The notes beneath the pieces are model-generated. The model had not been told where the DNA came from and ran no database searches. It was given only the letters and a program-made list of their open reading frames with translations. The position numbers were made by a program, and so were the translations under genes. Shown here piece after piece: positions 49,045 to 62,650 of a DNA stretch of 64,000 bases. How positions within the stretch are numbered: the stretch's first letter is position 1; every line of letters begins with the position of its first letter. Origin of the DNA: Plasmopara viticola (Eukaryota; Oomycota; Peronosporomycetes; Peronosporales; Peronosporaceae); the NCBI GenBank assembly GCA_001695595.3, contig MBPM02000086.1:234496-298495 (forward strand), written 5' to 3'.

Positions 49045-52000
49045 TTTAGACATGCACAGATGCAAAAAAGCCCCAACGAAGTGAAAAATCATTCTGTTGG
49101 AGCGCTGAGACGCCGTACGGCCACAGATACGTCCTTTCTATAGCTCTAGACATGCACAGATGCGATAGAGCCACAACGAAGTGTATAATATTTCTTTTGG
49201 AGCGCTGAGACGTTGTACGGCCACAGATACGTCCTTTCTATAGCTCTAGACATGCACAGATGCAAAAGAGCCCCAACGAAGTGTAAAATCATTTCTTATG
49301 TATCGCTGAGACGTTGTACAGCCACAGAGACGTCCTTTCTATCGCTCTAGACATGCACAGATGCGATAGAGCTCCAACGAAGTGTATAATAATTGTGTTC
49401 GAGCGCTAAGACAATGTACGGTCACATATACGTCTTTTCAATCGCTGTAGAAATGCACAGATGCAAAAGAGCCCCAACGGAGTGTAAAATCATTCTGTTG
49501 TAGCACTGAGACGTTGTACGGCCACAGATGCGTCTTTTGTATCGCTCTAGACATGCACAGATGGAGAAGAGCCACATCGAAGTGTAAAATCCTTCTGTTG
49601 GAGCACTGAGACGTTGCACGGCCACAGATACCTCCTTTCTTTCGCTCGAGACATGCACAGATGCGATAGAGGCACAACGAAATGTATAATCATTCTGTTG
49701 GAGCGCTGAGACGTTGTACGGCCACAGATACATCCTTTCTTTCGCTCTAGACATGCACAGATTCAATAGAGCTCCAACGAAGTGTTTAATCATTCTATTG
49801 AAGCGCTGAGATGTTGTACGGCCACAGATACGTCCTTTCTATCGCTCTAGACATGCTCAGATGTGATAGAGCCACAATGTAGTGTATAATCATTCTGTTG
49901 GAGCGCTGATACGTTGTACGTCCACAGATACGTTCTTTCTTTAGCTCTAGACATGCACAGATGCAACAGAGCTTCAACGAAGTGTATAATTATTCTGTTG
50001 GAGCGCTGAGACGTTGTACAGCCACAGATACGTCATTTCTATCGCTCAAGACATGCACAGATGGAATAGAGCCGCAACGAAGTTTATATTCATCTTGTTT
50101 GAGCGCTGAGCCGCTGTACGGCAACAGATACGTCCTTTCTATCGCTCTAGACATGCACAGATGCAATCGAGCCCCAACAAAGTGTATAACCATTTTGTTG
50201 GAGCGCTGAGACGTTGTACGGCCACAGATACGTCCTTTCTTTTGCTCTTGACATGCACAGATGCAAAAGAGCAACAACGAAGTGTATACTTATTCTGTTG
50301 GAGCCCTAAGACGTTGTACGGCCAAAAATATGTCCATTCTATCGCTATTGACATTCAAAGATGTAATAGAGCCACGACAAAGCGTATAATTATTTTGTTG
50401 GTGCACTGAGACGTTGTACGGCCAAAGATACGTCCTTTCTGTCGCTCTAGACATGCACAGATGCGATAGAGCCACAAAGAAGTGTATTATCATACAGTTG
50501 GATCGCTGAGGCGTTGTACGGCCACAGATACGTCCTTTCTATCGCTCTAGACATGCACAGCTGCGATAGAGCCACAACGAAGTGTATAGTACTTCTGTTG
50601 GAGCGCTGAGACGTTGTACGGCCATAGATACGTCCTTTCTATCGCTCTAGACATGCACAGATGCAATAGAGCCACGACGAAGTGTACAATCATTCTGTTA
50701 GAGCACTGAGACGTTGTACGGCCAATGATACGTTCTTTCTATCGCTCTAGACATGCACAGATGAAATAGAGCCCCAACGAAGTGTATAATCATTCTGTTG
50801 AACCGGTGAGACGTTGTACGGCAAAAAATACATCCTTTCTATTGCTCTAGACATGCACAGATGCAATAGAGCCCCAACGAAGTGTAAAATCATTCTGTCG
50901 AATCGGTGAGGCGTTATACGGCCAAAAATACGTTCTTTCTATCGCTCTAGACATGCACAGATGCAATAGAGCCCCAACGAAGTGTATAATCCTTCTGTTG
51001 AAGCGCGGAGACGTTGTACGGCAACGGATACGTCCTTTCTATCGCTCTAGACATGCACAGATGCAATAGAGCTCCAACGAAGTGTTTAATCTTTCTGTTA
51101 GAGCGCTGAGACGTTCACAGCCACAGATCCGTCCTTTCAATCGCTCTAGACATGCACAGATGCAAAAGAGCAACAAAGAAGTGTATAATCATTCTGTATG
51201 AGCGCTGAGACGTTGTACGGCCAAAGATACGTTCTTTCTATCGCTCTAGACATGCACAGATGCGATAGAGCCACAACGAAGTGTATTATCATACAGTTGG
51301 ATCGCTGAGGCGTTGTACGGCCACAGATACGTCCTTTCTATCGCTCTAGACATGCACAGCTGCGATAGAGCCACAACGAAGTGTATAGTACTTCTGTTGG
51401 AGCGCTGAGACGTTGTACGGCCAAAGATACGTCCTTTCTATCGCTTTAGACATGCACAGATGCAAAAAAGCCCCAACGAAGTGAAAAATCATTCTGTTGG
51501 AGCGCTGAGACGCCGTACGGCCACAGATACGTCCTTTCTATCGCTCTAGACATGCACAGATGCGATAGAGCCACAACGAAGTGTATAATATTTCTTTTGG
51601 AGCGCTGAGACGTTGTACGGCCACAGATACGTCCTTTCTATAGCTCTAGACATGCACAGATGCAAAAGAGCCCCAACGAAGTGTAAAATCATTTCTTATG
51701 TATCGCTGAGACGTTGTACAGCCACAGAGACGTCCTTTCTATCGCTCTAGACATGCACAGATGCGATAGAGCTCCAACGAAGTGTATAATAATTGTGTTC
51801 GAGCGCTAAGACAATGTACGGTCACATATACGTCTTTTCAATCGCTGTAGAAATGCACAGATGCAAAAGAGCCCCAACGGAGTGTAAAATCATTCTGTTG
51901 TAGCACTGAGACGTTGTACGGCCACAGATGCGTCTTTTGTATCGCTCTAGACATGCACAGATGGAGAAGAGCCACATCGAAGTGTAAAATCCTTCTGTTG

Positions 52001-55000
52001 GAGCACTGAGACGTTGCACGGCCACAGATACCTCCTTTCTTTCGCTCGAGACATGCACAGATGCGATAGAGGCACAACGAAATGTATAATCATTCTGTTG
52101 GAGCGCTGAGACGTTGTACGGCCACAGATACATCCTTTCTTTCGCTCTAGACATGCACAGATTCAATAGAGCTCCAACGAAGTGTTTAATCATTCTATTG
52201 AAGCGCTGAGATGTTGTACGGCCACAGATACGTCCTTTCTATCGCTCTAGACATGCTCAGATGTGATAGAGCCACAATGTAGTGTATAATCATTCTGTTG
52301 GAGCGCTGATACGTTGTACGTCCACAGATACGTTCTTTCTTTAGCTCTAGACATGCACAGATGCAACAGAGCTTCAACGAAGTGTATAATTATTCTGTTG
52401 GAGCGCTGAGACGTTGTACAGCCACAGATACGTCATTTCTATCGCTCAAGACATGCACAGATGGAATAGAGCCGCAACGAAGTTTATATTCATCTTGTTT
52501 GAGCGCTGAGCCGCTGTACGGCAACAGATACGTCCTTTCTATCGCTCTAGACATGCACAGATGCAATCGAGCCCCAACAAAGTGTATAACCATTTTGTTG
52601 GAGCGCTGAGACGTTGTACGGCCACAGATACGTCCTTTCTTTTGCTCTTGACATGCACAGATGCAAAAGAGCAACAACGAAGTGTATACTTATTCTGTTG
52701 GAGCCCTAAGACGTTGTACGGCCAAAAATATGTCCATTCTATCGCTATTGACATTCAAAGATGTAATAGAGCCACGACAAAGCGTATAATTATTTTGTTG
52801 GTGCACTGAGACGTTGTACGGCCAAAGATACGTCCTTTCTGTCGCTCTAGACATGCACAGATGCGATAGAGCCACAAAGAAGTGTATTATCATACAGTTG
52901 GATCGCTGAGGCGTTGTACGGCCACAGATACGTCCTTTCTATCGCTCTAGACATGCACAGCTGCGATAGAGCCACAACGAAGTGTATAGTACTTCTGTTG
53001 GAGCGCTGAGACGTTGTACGGCCATAGATACGTCCTTTCTATCGCTCTAGACATGCACAGATGCAATAGAGCCACGACGAAGTGTACAATCATTCTGTTA
53101 GAGCACTGAGACGTTGTACGGCCAATGATACGTTCTTTCTATCGCTCTAGACATGCACAGATGAAATAGAGCCCCAACGAAGTGTATAATCATTCTGTTG
53201 AACCGGTGAGACGTTGTACGGCAAAAAATACATCCTTTCTATTGCTCTAGACATGCACAGATGCAATAGAGCCCCAACGAAGTGTAAAATCATTCTGTCG
53301 AATCGGTGAGGCGTTATACGGCCAAAAATACGTTCTTTCTATCGCTCTAGACATGCACAGATGCAATAGAGCCCCAACGAAGTGTATAATCCTTCTGTTG
53401 AAGCGCGGAGACGTTGTACGGCAACGGATACGTCCTTTCTATCGCTCTAGACATGCACAGATGCAATAGAGCTCCAACGAAGTGTTTAATCTTTCTGTTA
53501 GAGCGCTGAGACGTTTACAGCCACAGATCCGTCCTTTCAATCGCTCTAGACATGCACAGATGCAAAAGAGCAACAAAGAAGTGTATAATCATTCTGTATG
53601 AGCGCTGAGACGTTGTACGGCCAAAGATACGTTCTTTCTATCGCTCTAGACATGCACAGATGCGATAGAGCCACAACGAAGTGTATTATCATACAGTTGG
53701 ATCGCTGAGGCGTTGTACGGCCACAGATACGTCCTTTCTATCGCTCTAGACATGCACAGCTGCGATAGAGCCACAACGAAGTGTATAGTACTTCTGTTGG
53801 AGCGCTGAGACGTTGTACGGCCAAAGATACGTCCTTTCTATCGCTTTAGACATGCACAGATGCAAAAAAGCCCCAACGAAGTGAAAAATCATTCTGTTGG
53901 AGCGCTGAGACGCCGTACGGCCACAGATACGTCCTTTCTATCGCTCTAGACATGCACAGATGCGATAGAGCCACAACGAAGTGTATAATATTTCTTTTGG
54001 AGCGCTGAGACGTTGTACGGCCACAGATACGTCCTTTCTATAGCTCTAGACATGCACAGATGCAAAAGAGCCCCAACGAAGTGTAAAATCATTTCTTATG
54101 TATCGCTGAGACGTTGTACAGCCACAGAGACGTCCTTTCTATCGCTCTAGACATGCACAGATGCGATAGAGCTCCAACGAAGTGTATAATAATTGTGTTC
54201 GAGCGCTAAGACAATGTACGGTCACATATACGTCCTTTCAATCGCTGTAGAAATGCACAGATGCAAAAGAGCCCCAACGGAGTGTAAAATCATTCTGTTG
54301 TAGCACTGAGACGTTGTACGGCCACAGATGCGTCTTTTGTATCGCTCTAGACATGCACAGATGAAGAAGAGCCACATCGAAGTGTAAAATCCTTCTGTTG
54401 GAGCGCTGAGACGTTGCACGGCCACAGATACCTCCTTTCTTTCGCTCGAGACATGCACAGATGCGATAGAGGCACAACGAAATGTATAATCATTCTGTTG
54501 GAGCGCTGATACGTTGTACGGCCACAGATACATCCTTTCTATCGCTCTAGACATGCACAGCTGCGATAGAGCCACAACGAAGTGTAAAATCATTCCTTAT
54601 GTTTCGCTGAGACGTTGTACAGCCACAGAGACGTCCTTTCCATCGCTCTAGACATGCACAGATTCAATAGAGCTCCAACGAAGTGTTTAATTATTCTATT
54701 GGAGCGCTGAGATGTTGTACGGCCACAGATACGTCCTTTCTATCGCTCTAGACATGCTCAGATGTGATAGAGGCACATTGTAGTGTATAATCATTCTGTT
54801 GGAGCGCTGATACGTTGTACGTCCACAGATACGTTCTTTCTTTAGCTCTAGACATGCACAGATGCAACAGAGCTTCAACGAAGTGTATAATTATTCTGTT
54901 GGAGCGCTGAGACGTTGTACAGCCACAGATACGTCATTTCTATCGCTCAAGACATGCACAGATGGAATAGAGCCGCAACGAAGTTTATATTCATCTTGTT

Positions 55001-56380
55001 TGAGCGCTGAGCCGCTGTACGGCAACAGATACGTCCTTTCTATCGCTCTAGACATGCACAGATGCAATCGAGCCCCAACAAAGTGTATAACCATTTTGTT
55101 GGAGCGCTGAGACGTTGTACGGCCACAGATACGTCCTTTCTTTTGCTCTTGACATGCACAGATGCAAAAGAGCAACAACGAAGTGTATACTTATTCTGTT
55201 GGAGCCCTAAGACGTTGTACGGCCAAAAATATGTCCATTCTATCGCTATTGACATTCAAAGATGTAATAGAGCCACGACAAAGCGTATAATTATTTTGTT
55301 GGTGCACCGAGACGTTGTACGGCCAAAGATACGTCCTTTCTGTCGCTCTAGACATGCACAGATGCGATAGAGTTACAAAGAAGTGTATTATCATACAGTT
55401 GGATCGCTGAGGCGTTGTACGGCCACAGATACGTCCTTTCTATCGCTCTAGACATGCACAGCTGCGATAGAGCCCCAACGAAGTGTATAATAATTCTGTT
55501 GGAGCGCTGAGACGTTGTACGGCCATAGATACGTCCTTTCTATCGCTCTAGACATGCACAGATGCAATAGAGCCACGACGAAGTGTACAATCATTCTGTT
55601 AGAGCACTTAGACGTTGTACGGCCAATGATACGTTCTTTCTATCGCTCTAGACATGCACAGATGAAATAGAGCCCCAACGAAGTGTATAATCATTCTGTT
55701 GAACCGGTGAGACGTACGGCCAAAAATACGTCCTTTCTATCGCTCTAGACATGCACAGATGCAATAGAGCCCCAACGAAGTGTAAAATCATTCTGTCGAA
55801 TCGGTGAGGCGTTATACGGCCAAAAATACGTTCTTTCTATCGCTCTAGACATGCACAGATGCAATACCGCCCCAACGAAGTGTATAATCCTTCTGTTGAA
55901 GCGCGGAGACGTTGTACGGCAACAAATACGTCCTTTCTATCGCTCTAGACATGCACAGATGCAATAGAGCTCCAACGAAGTGTTTAATCTTTCTGTTAGA
56001 GCGCTGAGACGTTCACAGCCACAGATCCGTCCTTTCAATCGCTCTAGACATGCACAGATGCAAAAGAGCAACAAAGAAGTGTATAATCATTCTGTATGAG
56101 CGCTGAGACGTTGTACGGCCAAAGATACGTTCTTTCTATCGCTCTAGACATGCACAGATGCGATAGAGCCACAACGAAGTGTATTATCATACAGTTGGAT
56201 CGCTGAGGCGTTGTACGGCCACAGATACGTCCTTTCTATCGCTCTAGACATGCACAGCTGCGATAGAGCCACAACGAAGTGTATAGTACTTCTGTTGGAG
56301 CGCTGAGACGTTGTACGGCCAAAGATACGTCCTTTCTATCGCTTTAGACATGCACAGATGCAAAAAAGCCCCAACGAAGT
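49045..56380 (+). repeat. Higher-order repeat, 24 monomers (2.4 kb), three tandem copies
   Basis: Copies start near 49,081, 51,481 and 53,881; a fourth starts near 56,379 and diverges after a few hundred bp. A partial copy of about 600 bp precedes them at 48,481. Copies 1 and 2 are exactly 2400 bp apart and differ at only a few positions I could see (for example ACGTTCACAG at 51,112 versus ACGTTTACAG at 53,512). Copy 3 has an extra monomer of 101 bp near 54,575-54,680 and a 3-bp loss near 55,713, giving a period of 2498 bp. Confidence 0.92.
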
Positions 56381-57003
56381 GAAAAATCATTCTGTTGGAG
56401 CGCTGAGACGCCGTACGGCCACAGATACGTCCTTTCTATCGCTCTAGACATGCACAGATGCAATAGAGCCACGACGAAGTGTACAATCATTCTGTTAGAG
56501 CACTTAGACGTTGTACGGCCAATGATACGTTCTTTCTATCGCTCTAGACATGCACAGATGAAATAGAGCCCCAACGAAGTGTATAATCATTCTGTTGAAC
56601 CGGTGAGACGTACGGCCAAAAATACGTCCTTTCTATCGCTCTAGACATGCACAGATGCAATAGAGCCCCAACGAAGTGTATAATAATTCTGTTGAACCGG
56701 TGAGACGTTGTACGGCAAAAAATACGTCCTTTCTGTTGCTCTAGACATGCACAGATGCAATAGAGCCCCAACGAAGTGTAAAATCATTCTGTCGAATCGG
56801 TGAGGCGTTATACGGCCAAAAATACGTTCTTTCTATCGCTCTAGACATGCACAGATGCAATACCGCCCCAACGAAGTGTATAATCCTTCTGTTGAAGCGC
56901 GGAGACGTTGTACGGCAACAAATACGTCCTTTCTATCGCTCTAGACATGCACAGATGCAATAGAGCTCCAACGAAGTGTTTAATCTTTCTGTTAGAGCGC
57001 TGA

Positions 57004-59620
57004 GACGTTCACAGCCACAGATCCGTCCTTTCAATCGCTCTAGACATGCACAGATGCAAAAGAGCAACAAAGAAGTGTATAATCATTCTGTATGAGCGCT
57101 GAGACGTTGTACGGCCAAAGATACGTTCTTTCTATCGCTCTAGACATGCACAAAAGAAATGATGCCACGACGAAGTGTATAATTATTCTGTTGGAGGGCT
57201 GGGACGTTGTACGGCCACATATACGTCCTTTCTATCGCTCTAGACATGCACAGATGCGATAGAGCCACAAAGAAGTGTAAAGTTCTTCTGTTGGAGCGCT
57301 GAGACGTTGTACAACCACAGATACGTCCTTTCTATCACTTTAGACATGCGCAGATGCAATAGAGCCCCAACGAAGTGTAAAAACATTCTGTTGGAGGGTT
57401 GAGACGTTGTACGGCCAAAGATACGTCCTTTCTTTCGCTCTAGACATGCACAGATGCAAAAAAGCAACAACAAAGTGTATAATCATTCCGTTCGAGACCT
57501 GAGACGTTGTACGACCACAGATAGGCCCTTTCTATCGCTCTAGACATGCACAGATGGGAAAGAGCCACAACGAAGTGTATAATCATGCTGTTGGAGCGCT
57601 GAGACGTTGTATGGCCACAGATACGTCCTTTCTTTCGCTCTAGACATGCACAGATGCAATAGGGCTCCAACGAAGTGTTTAATTATTCTGTTTGAGCGCT
57701 GAGACGTTCACAGCCACAGATCCGTCCTTTCAATCGATCTAGACATGCACAGATGCAAAAGATCAACAAAGAAGTGTATAATCATTCTGTATGAGCGCTG
57801 AGACGTTGTACGGCCAAAGATACGTTCTTTCTATCGCTCTAGACATGCACAAAAGAAATGATGCCACGACGAAGTGTATAATTATTCTGTAGGAGGGCTG
57901 GGACGTTGTACGGCCACATTTACGTCCTTTCTATCGCTCTAGACATTGAAAGATGCGATAGAGCCACAAAGAAGTGTAAAGTTCTTCTGTTGGAGCGCTG
58001 AGCCGTTGTACAACCACAGATACGTCCTTTCTATCGCTTTAGACATGCGCAGATGCAATAGAGCCTCAACGAAGTGTAAAAACATTCTGTTGGAGGGTTG
58101 AGACGTTGTACGGCCAAAGATACGTCCTTTTTTTCGCTCTAGACATGCACAGATGCAAAAAAGCAACAACAAAGTGTATAATCATTCCGTTCGAGACCTG
58201 AGACGTTGTACGGCCACAGATAGGCCCTTTCTATCGCTCTAGACATGCACAGATGGGAAAGAGCCACAACGAAGTGTATAATCATGCTGTTGGAGCGCTG
58301 AGACGTTGTATGGCCACAGATACGTCCTTTCTTTCGCTCTAGACATGCACAGATGCAATAGGGCTCCAACGAAGTGTTTAATTATTCTGTTTGAGCGCTG
58401 AGACGTTCACAGCCACAGATCCGTCTTTTCAATCGCTCTAGACATGCACAGATGCAAAAGAGCAACAAAGAAGTGTATAATCATTCTGTATGAGCGCTGA
58501 GACGTTGTACGGCCAAAGATACGTTCTTTCTATCGCTCTAGACATGCACAAAAGAAATGATGCCACGACGAAGTGTATAATTATTCTGTAGGAGGGCTGG
58601 GACGTTGTACGGCCACATATACGTCCTTTCTATCGCTCTAGACATTGAAAGATGCGATAGAGCCACAAAGAAGTGTAAAGTTCTTCTGTTGGAGCGCTGA
58701 GCCGTTGTACAACCACAGATACGTCCTTTCTATCGCTTTAGACATGCGCAGATGCAATAGAGCCTCAACGAAGTGTAAAAACATTCTGTTGGAGGGTTGA
58801 GACGTTGTACGGCCAAAGATACGTCCTTTCTTTCGCTCTAGACATGCACAGATGCAAAAAAGCAACAACAAAGTGTATAATCATTCCGTTCGAGACCTGA
58901 GACGTTGTACGGCCACAGATAGGCCCTTTCTATCGCTCTAGACATGCACAGATGGGAAAGAGCCACAACGAAGTGTATAATCATGCTGTTGGAGCGCTGA
59001 GACGTTGTATGGCCACAGATACGTCCTTTCTTTCGCTCTAGACATGCACAGATGCAATAGGGCTCCAACGAAGTGTTTAATTATTCTGTTTGAGCGCTGA
59101 GACGTTCACAGCCACAGATCCGTCCTTTCAATCGCTCTAGACATGCACAGATGCAAAAGAGCAACAAAGAAGTGTATAATCATTCTGTATGAGCGCTGAG
59201 ACGTTGTACGGCCAAAGATACGTTCTTTCTATCGCTCTAGACATGCACAAAAGAAATGATGCCACGACGAAGTGTATAATTATTCTGTAGGAGGGCTGGG
59301 ACGTTGTACGGCCACATATACGTCCTTTCTATCGCTCTAGACATTGAAAGATGCGATAGAGCCACAAAGAAGTGTAAAGTTCTTCTGTTGGAGCGCTGAG
59401 CCGTTGTACAACCACAGATACGTCCTTTCTATCGCTTTAGACATGCGCAGATGCAATAGAGCCTCAACGAAGTGTAAAAACATTCTGTTGGAGGGTTGAG
59501 ACGTTGTACGGCCAAAGATACGTCCTTGCTTTCGCTTTAGACATGCACAGATGCAAAAAAGCAACAACGAAGTGTATAATCATTCAGTTGGAGACCTGAG
59601 ACGTTGTACGGCCACAGATA
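57004..59620 (+). repeat. Higher-order repeat, 7 monomers (699 bp), about 3.7 tandem copies
   Basis: The variant GACGTTCACAGCCACAGATC begins at 57004, 57703, 58402 and 59101, three exact periods of 699 bp. The 699 instead of 700 comes from the variant monomer, which is one base shorter than the consensus (GTTCACAGCC versus GTTGTACGGCC). The same variant occurs once per 24-mer upstream, so the 7-mer was probably seeded from it. Confidence 0.92.
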
Positions 59621-60139
59621 CGCCCTTTCTATCGCTCTAGACATGCACAGATGGGAAAGAGCCACAACGAAGTGTATAATCATTCTGTTGGAGCGCTGAG
59701 ACGTTGTATGGCCACAGATACGTCCTTTCTTTCGCTCTAGACATGCACAGATTGCGATAGAGCCACAATAGAGTGTTTAAACATTCTGTTGGAGGGCTGA
59801 GACAATGTACTGCCAAAGATACGTTCTTTCTATCGCTCGAGACATGCACAGATTCAATAGAGCCCCGACGAATTCTATAAGCATTCTGTTGGAGCGCTGA
59901 AACGTTGTACGGCCACAGATACGTCTTTACTTTTGCTCTAGACATGCACAGATGCAAAAGAACAACAACGAATAGTGTAATCATTCTGTTCGAGACCTGA
60001 GACATTGTACGGCCACAGATACGTCCTTTCTATTGCTCTAGACATGCACAGATGCAAAAGAGCCACAACGAAGTGTATAATCATGCTGTTGGAGTACTGA
60101 GACGTTGTACGGCCACAGATACGTTCTTTCTATCGCTCT

Positions 60140-62650
60140 GGACATGCAAATATGCAATAGAACCCAACGAAGTGTATAATCATTCTGTTGGAGTACTGAG
60201 ACGTTATACGGCTACAGATACGTCCTTTCTATCGCTCTAGACATAAAGAGATGCAAAAGAGTAGCAACAAGGAGTATAATTTTCTGTTGGAGGGCTGAGA
60301 CGTTGTACGGCCACAGATACGTCCTTTCTATCGCTCTGGACATACACAGATGCGATAGAGCCACAACGAAGTGTATAATCATTTTGTTGGAGCGCTGAGA
60401 CGTTGTGTGGCCACAGATACATCCTTTCTTTCGCTCTAGACATGAAGAGATGCAAAAGAGCAACAACAAGGTGTATAATTTTCTGTTGGAGCGCTGAGAC
60501 GTTGTACGACCAAAGCTACGATCTTTCTATCGCTCTAGACATGAAGAGATGCAAAAGAGTAACAACAAGGTTTATAATTTTCTGTTGGAGGGCTGAGACG
60601 TTGTACGACCAAAATAACGTCCATTCTATCGCTATAGACATTCAAAGATGTAATAGAGCCACGACCAAGTGTATAATCATTCTGTATAATTACTGAGACG
60701 TCGAACGGCCACAGATACGTCCTTTCTTTCGCTCTAGACATGCACAGACTAAATAGAGCCACGACGAAATGTATAATCATTCTGTTGGAGTACTGAGACG
60801 TTCTACGGCCACAGATACGTCCTTCCTTTCGGTCTAGACATGCACAAAAGCAATAATGCTACGATGAGTGTATAATCATTATGTTGGAGGGCTGAGACGG
60901 TGTACGGCCACAGATACGTCCTTCCTATCGCTCTAGACATGCACAGACGCGATAGAGCCACAACGAAGTGTATAATCATTCGGTTGGAGTACTGAGATGT
61001 TGTACGGCCACAGATACGTCCTTGCTTTCGCTCTAGACATGAAGAGATGCAAAAGAGCAACAACAAGGTGTATAATTTTCTGTTGGAGGGCTGAGACGTT
61101 GTACGACCAAAAATACGTCCATTCTATTGCTATAGACATTCAAAGATGTAATAAAGCCACGACGAAGTGTAAAATGATTCTGTTGGAGTACTGAGACGTT
61201 GTACGGCCACATATACGTCCTTTCTTTCGCTCAGACATGCACAGACGCGATAGAGCCACAACGAAGTGTATAATAAGTCTGTTAGAACGCTGAGACGTTG
61301 TACGGCCACATATGCGTCCTTTCTATCGCTCTAGACATGAACAGATGCAAAAGAGCAACAACGAAGTGTATAATCATTCTGTTGGAGTACTGAGACGTTG
61401 TACGGCCACATATGCGTCCTCTCTATCGCTCTAGACATGAACAGATGCAAAAGAGCAACAACGAAGTGTATAATCATTCTGTTGGAGTACTGAGACGTTG
61501 TACGGCCTCAGATACGTCCTTTCTATCGCTCTAGACATGCACAGATGCGATAGAGCCACAATGAAGTGTAAAAGTATTTCTGTTGGAGCGCTGAGACGTT
61601 GTACGACCACAGATACGTCCTTTCTATCGCTCTTGACATGCACAGATGCGATAGAGCCACAACAAAGTGTATAATCATTCTGTTGGAGCGCTGAGACGTT
61701 GTACGGCCACAGATACGTCCTTTCTATCGCTCTAGACATGCATAGATGCGATTGAGCCACAACGAAGTGTATAATCATTCTGTTGGATCGCTGAGACGTT
61801 GTACGGCCACAGGTACGTCCTTTTTATCGCTCTAGACATGCACAGACGCGATAGAGCCACAACGAAGTGTATAATAAGTCTGTTGGAACGCTGAGACGTT
61901 GTACGGCCTCAGATGCGTTATTTCTATCGCTCTAGACATGCACAGATGCGATAGAGCCACAATGAAGTGTAAAAGTATTTCTGTTGGAGCGCTGAGACGT
62001 TGTACGACCACAGATACGTCCTTTCTATCGCTGTAGACATGCACAGATGCGGTAGAGCCACAACGAAGTGTATAATATTCTTGTTGGAGCACTAAGACGT
62101 TGTAAGGCCAAAGATACATCCTTTCTATCACTCTAGACATGCACAGATGCGATAGAGCAACAACAAAGTTTATAATCATTCTGGTGGTGCGCTGAGACGT
62201 TGAACGGCCACAGATAAGTCCTTTCTTTCGCTCTAGACATGCAAATATGCAATAGAACCCAACGAAGTATATAATCATTCTGTTGGAGTACTGAGACGTT
62301 ATACGGCTACAGATACGTCCTTTCTTTCGCTCTAGACATGAAGAGATGCAAAAGAGTAACAACAAGGAGTATAATTTTCTGTTGGAGGGCTGAGACGTTG
62401 TACGGCCACAGATACGTCCTTTCTATCGCTCTAGACATGCGCAGATGCGATAGAGCCACAACGAAGTGTATAATCATTTTGTTGGAGCGCTGAGACGTCG
62501 AACGGCCACAGATACGTCCTTTCTTTCGCTCTAGACATGAAGAGATGCAAAAGAGCAACAACAAGGTGTATAATTTTCTGTTGGAGGGCTGAGAGGTTGT
62601 ACGACCAAAAATACGTCCATTCTATTGCTATAGACATTCAAAGATGTAAT
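60140..62650 (+). repeat. Mosaic higher-order repeats at the right of the window
   Basis: The unit with ACGTTATACGGCTACAG occurs at 60201 and 62296 (offset 2095). The unit with CGACCAAAAATACGTCCATT and TTCAAAGATGTAATAAAGCC occurs at 61104 and 62602 (offset 1498). The two offsets differ, so this part is a mosaic of overlapping duplications and not one regular period. Confidence 0.75.
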
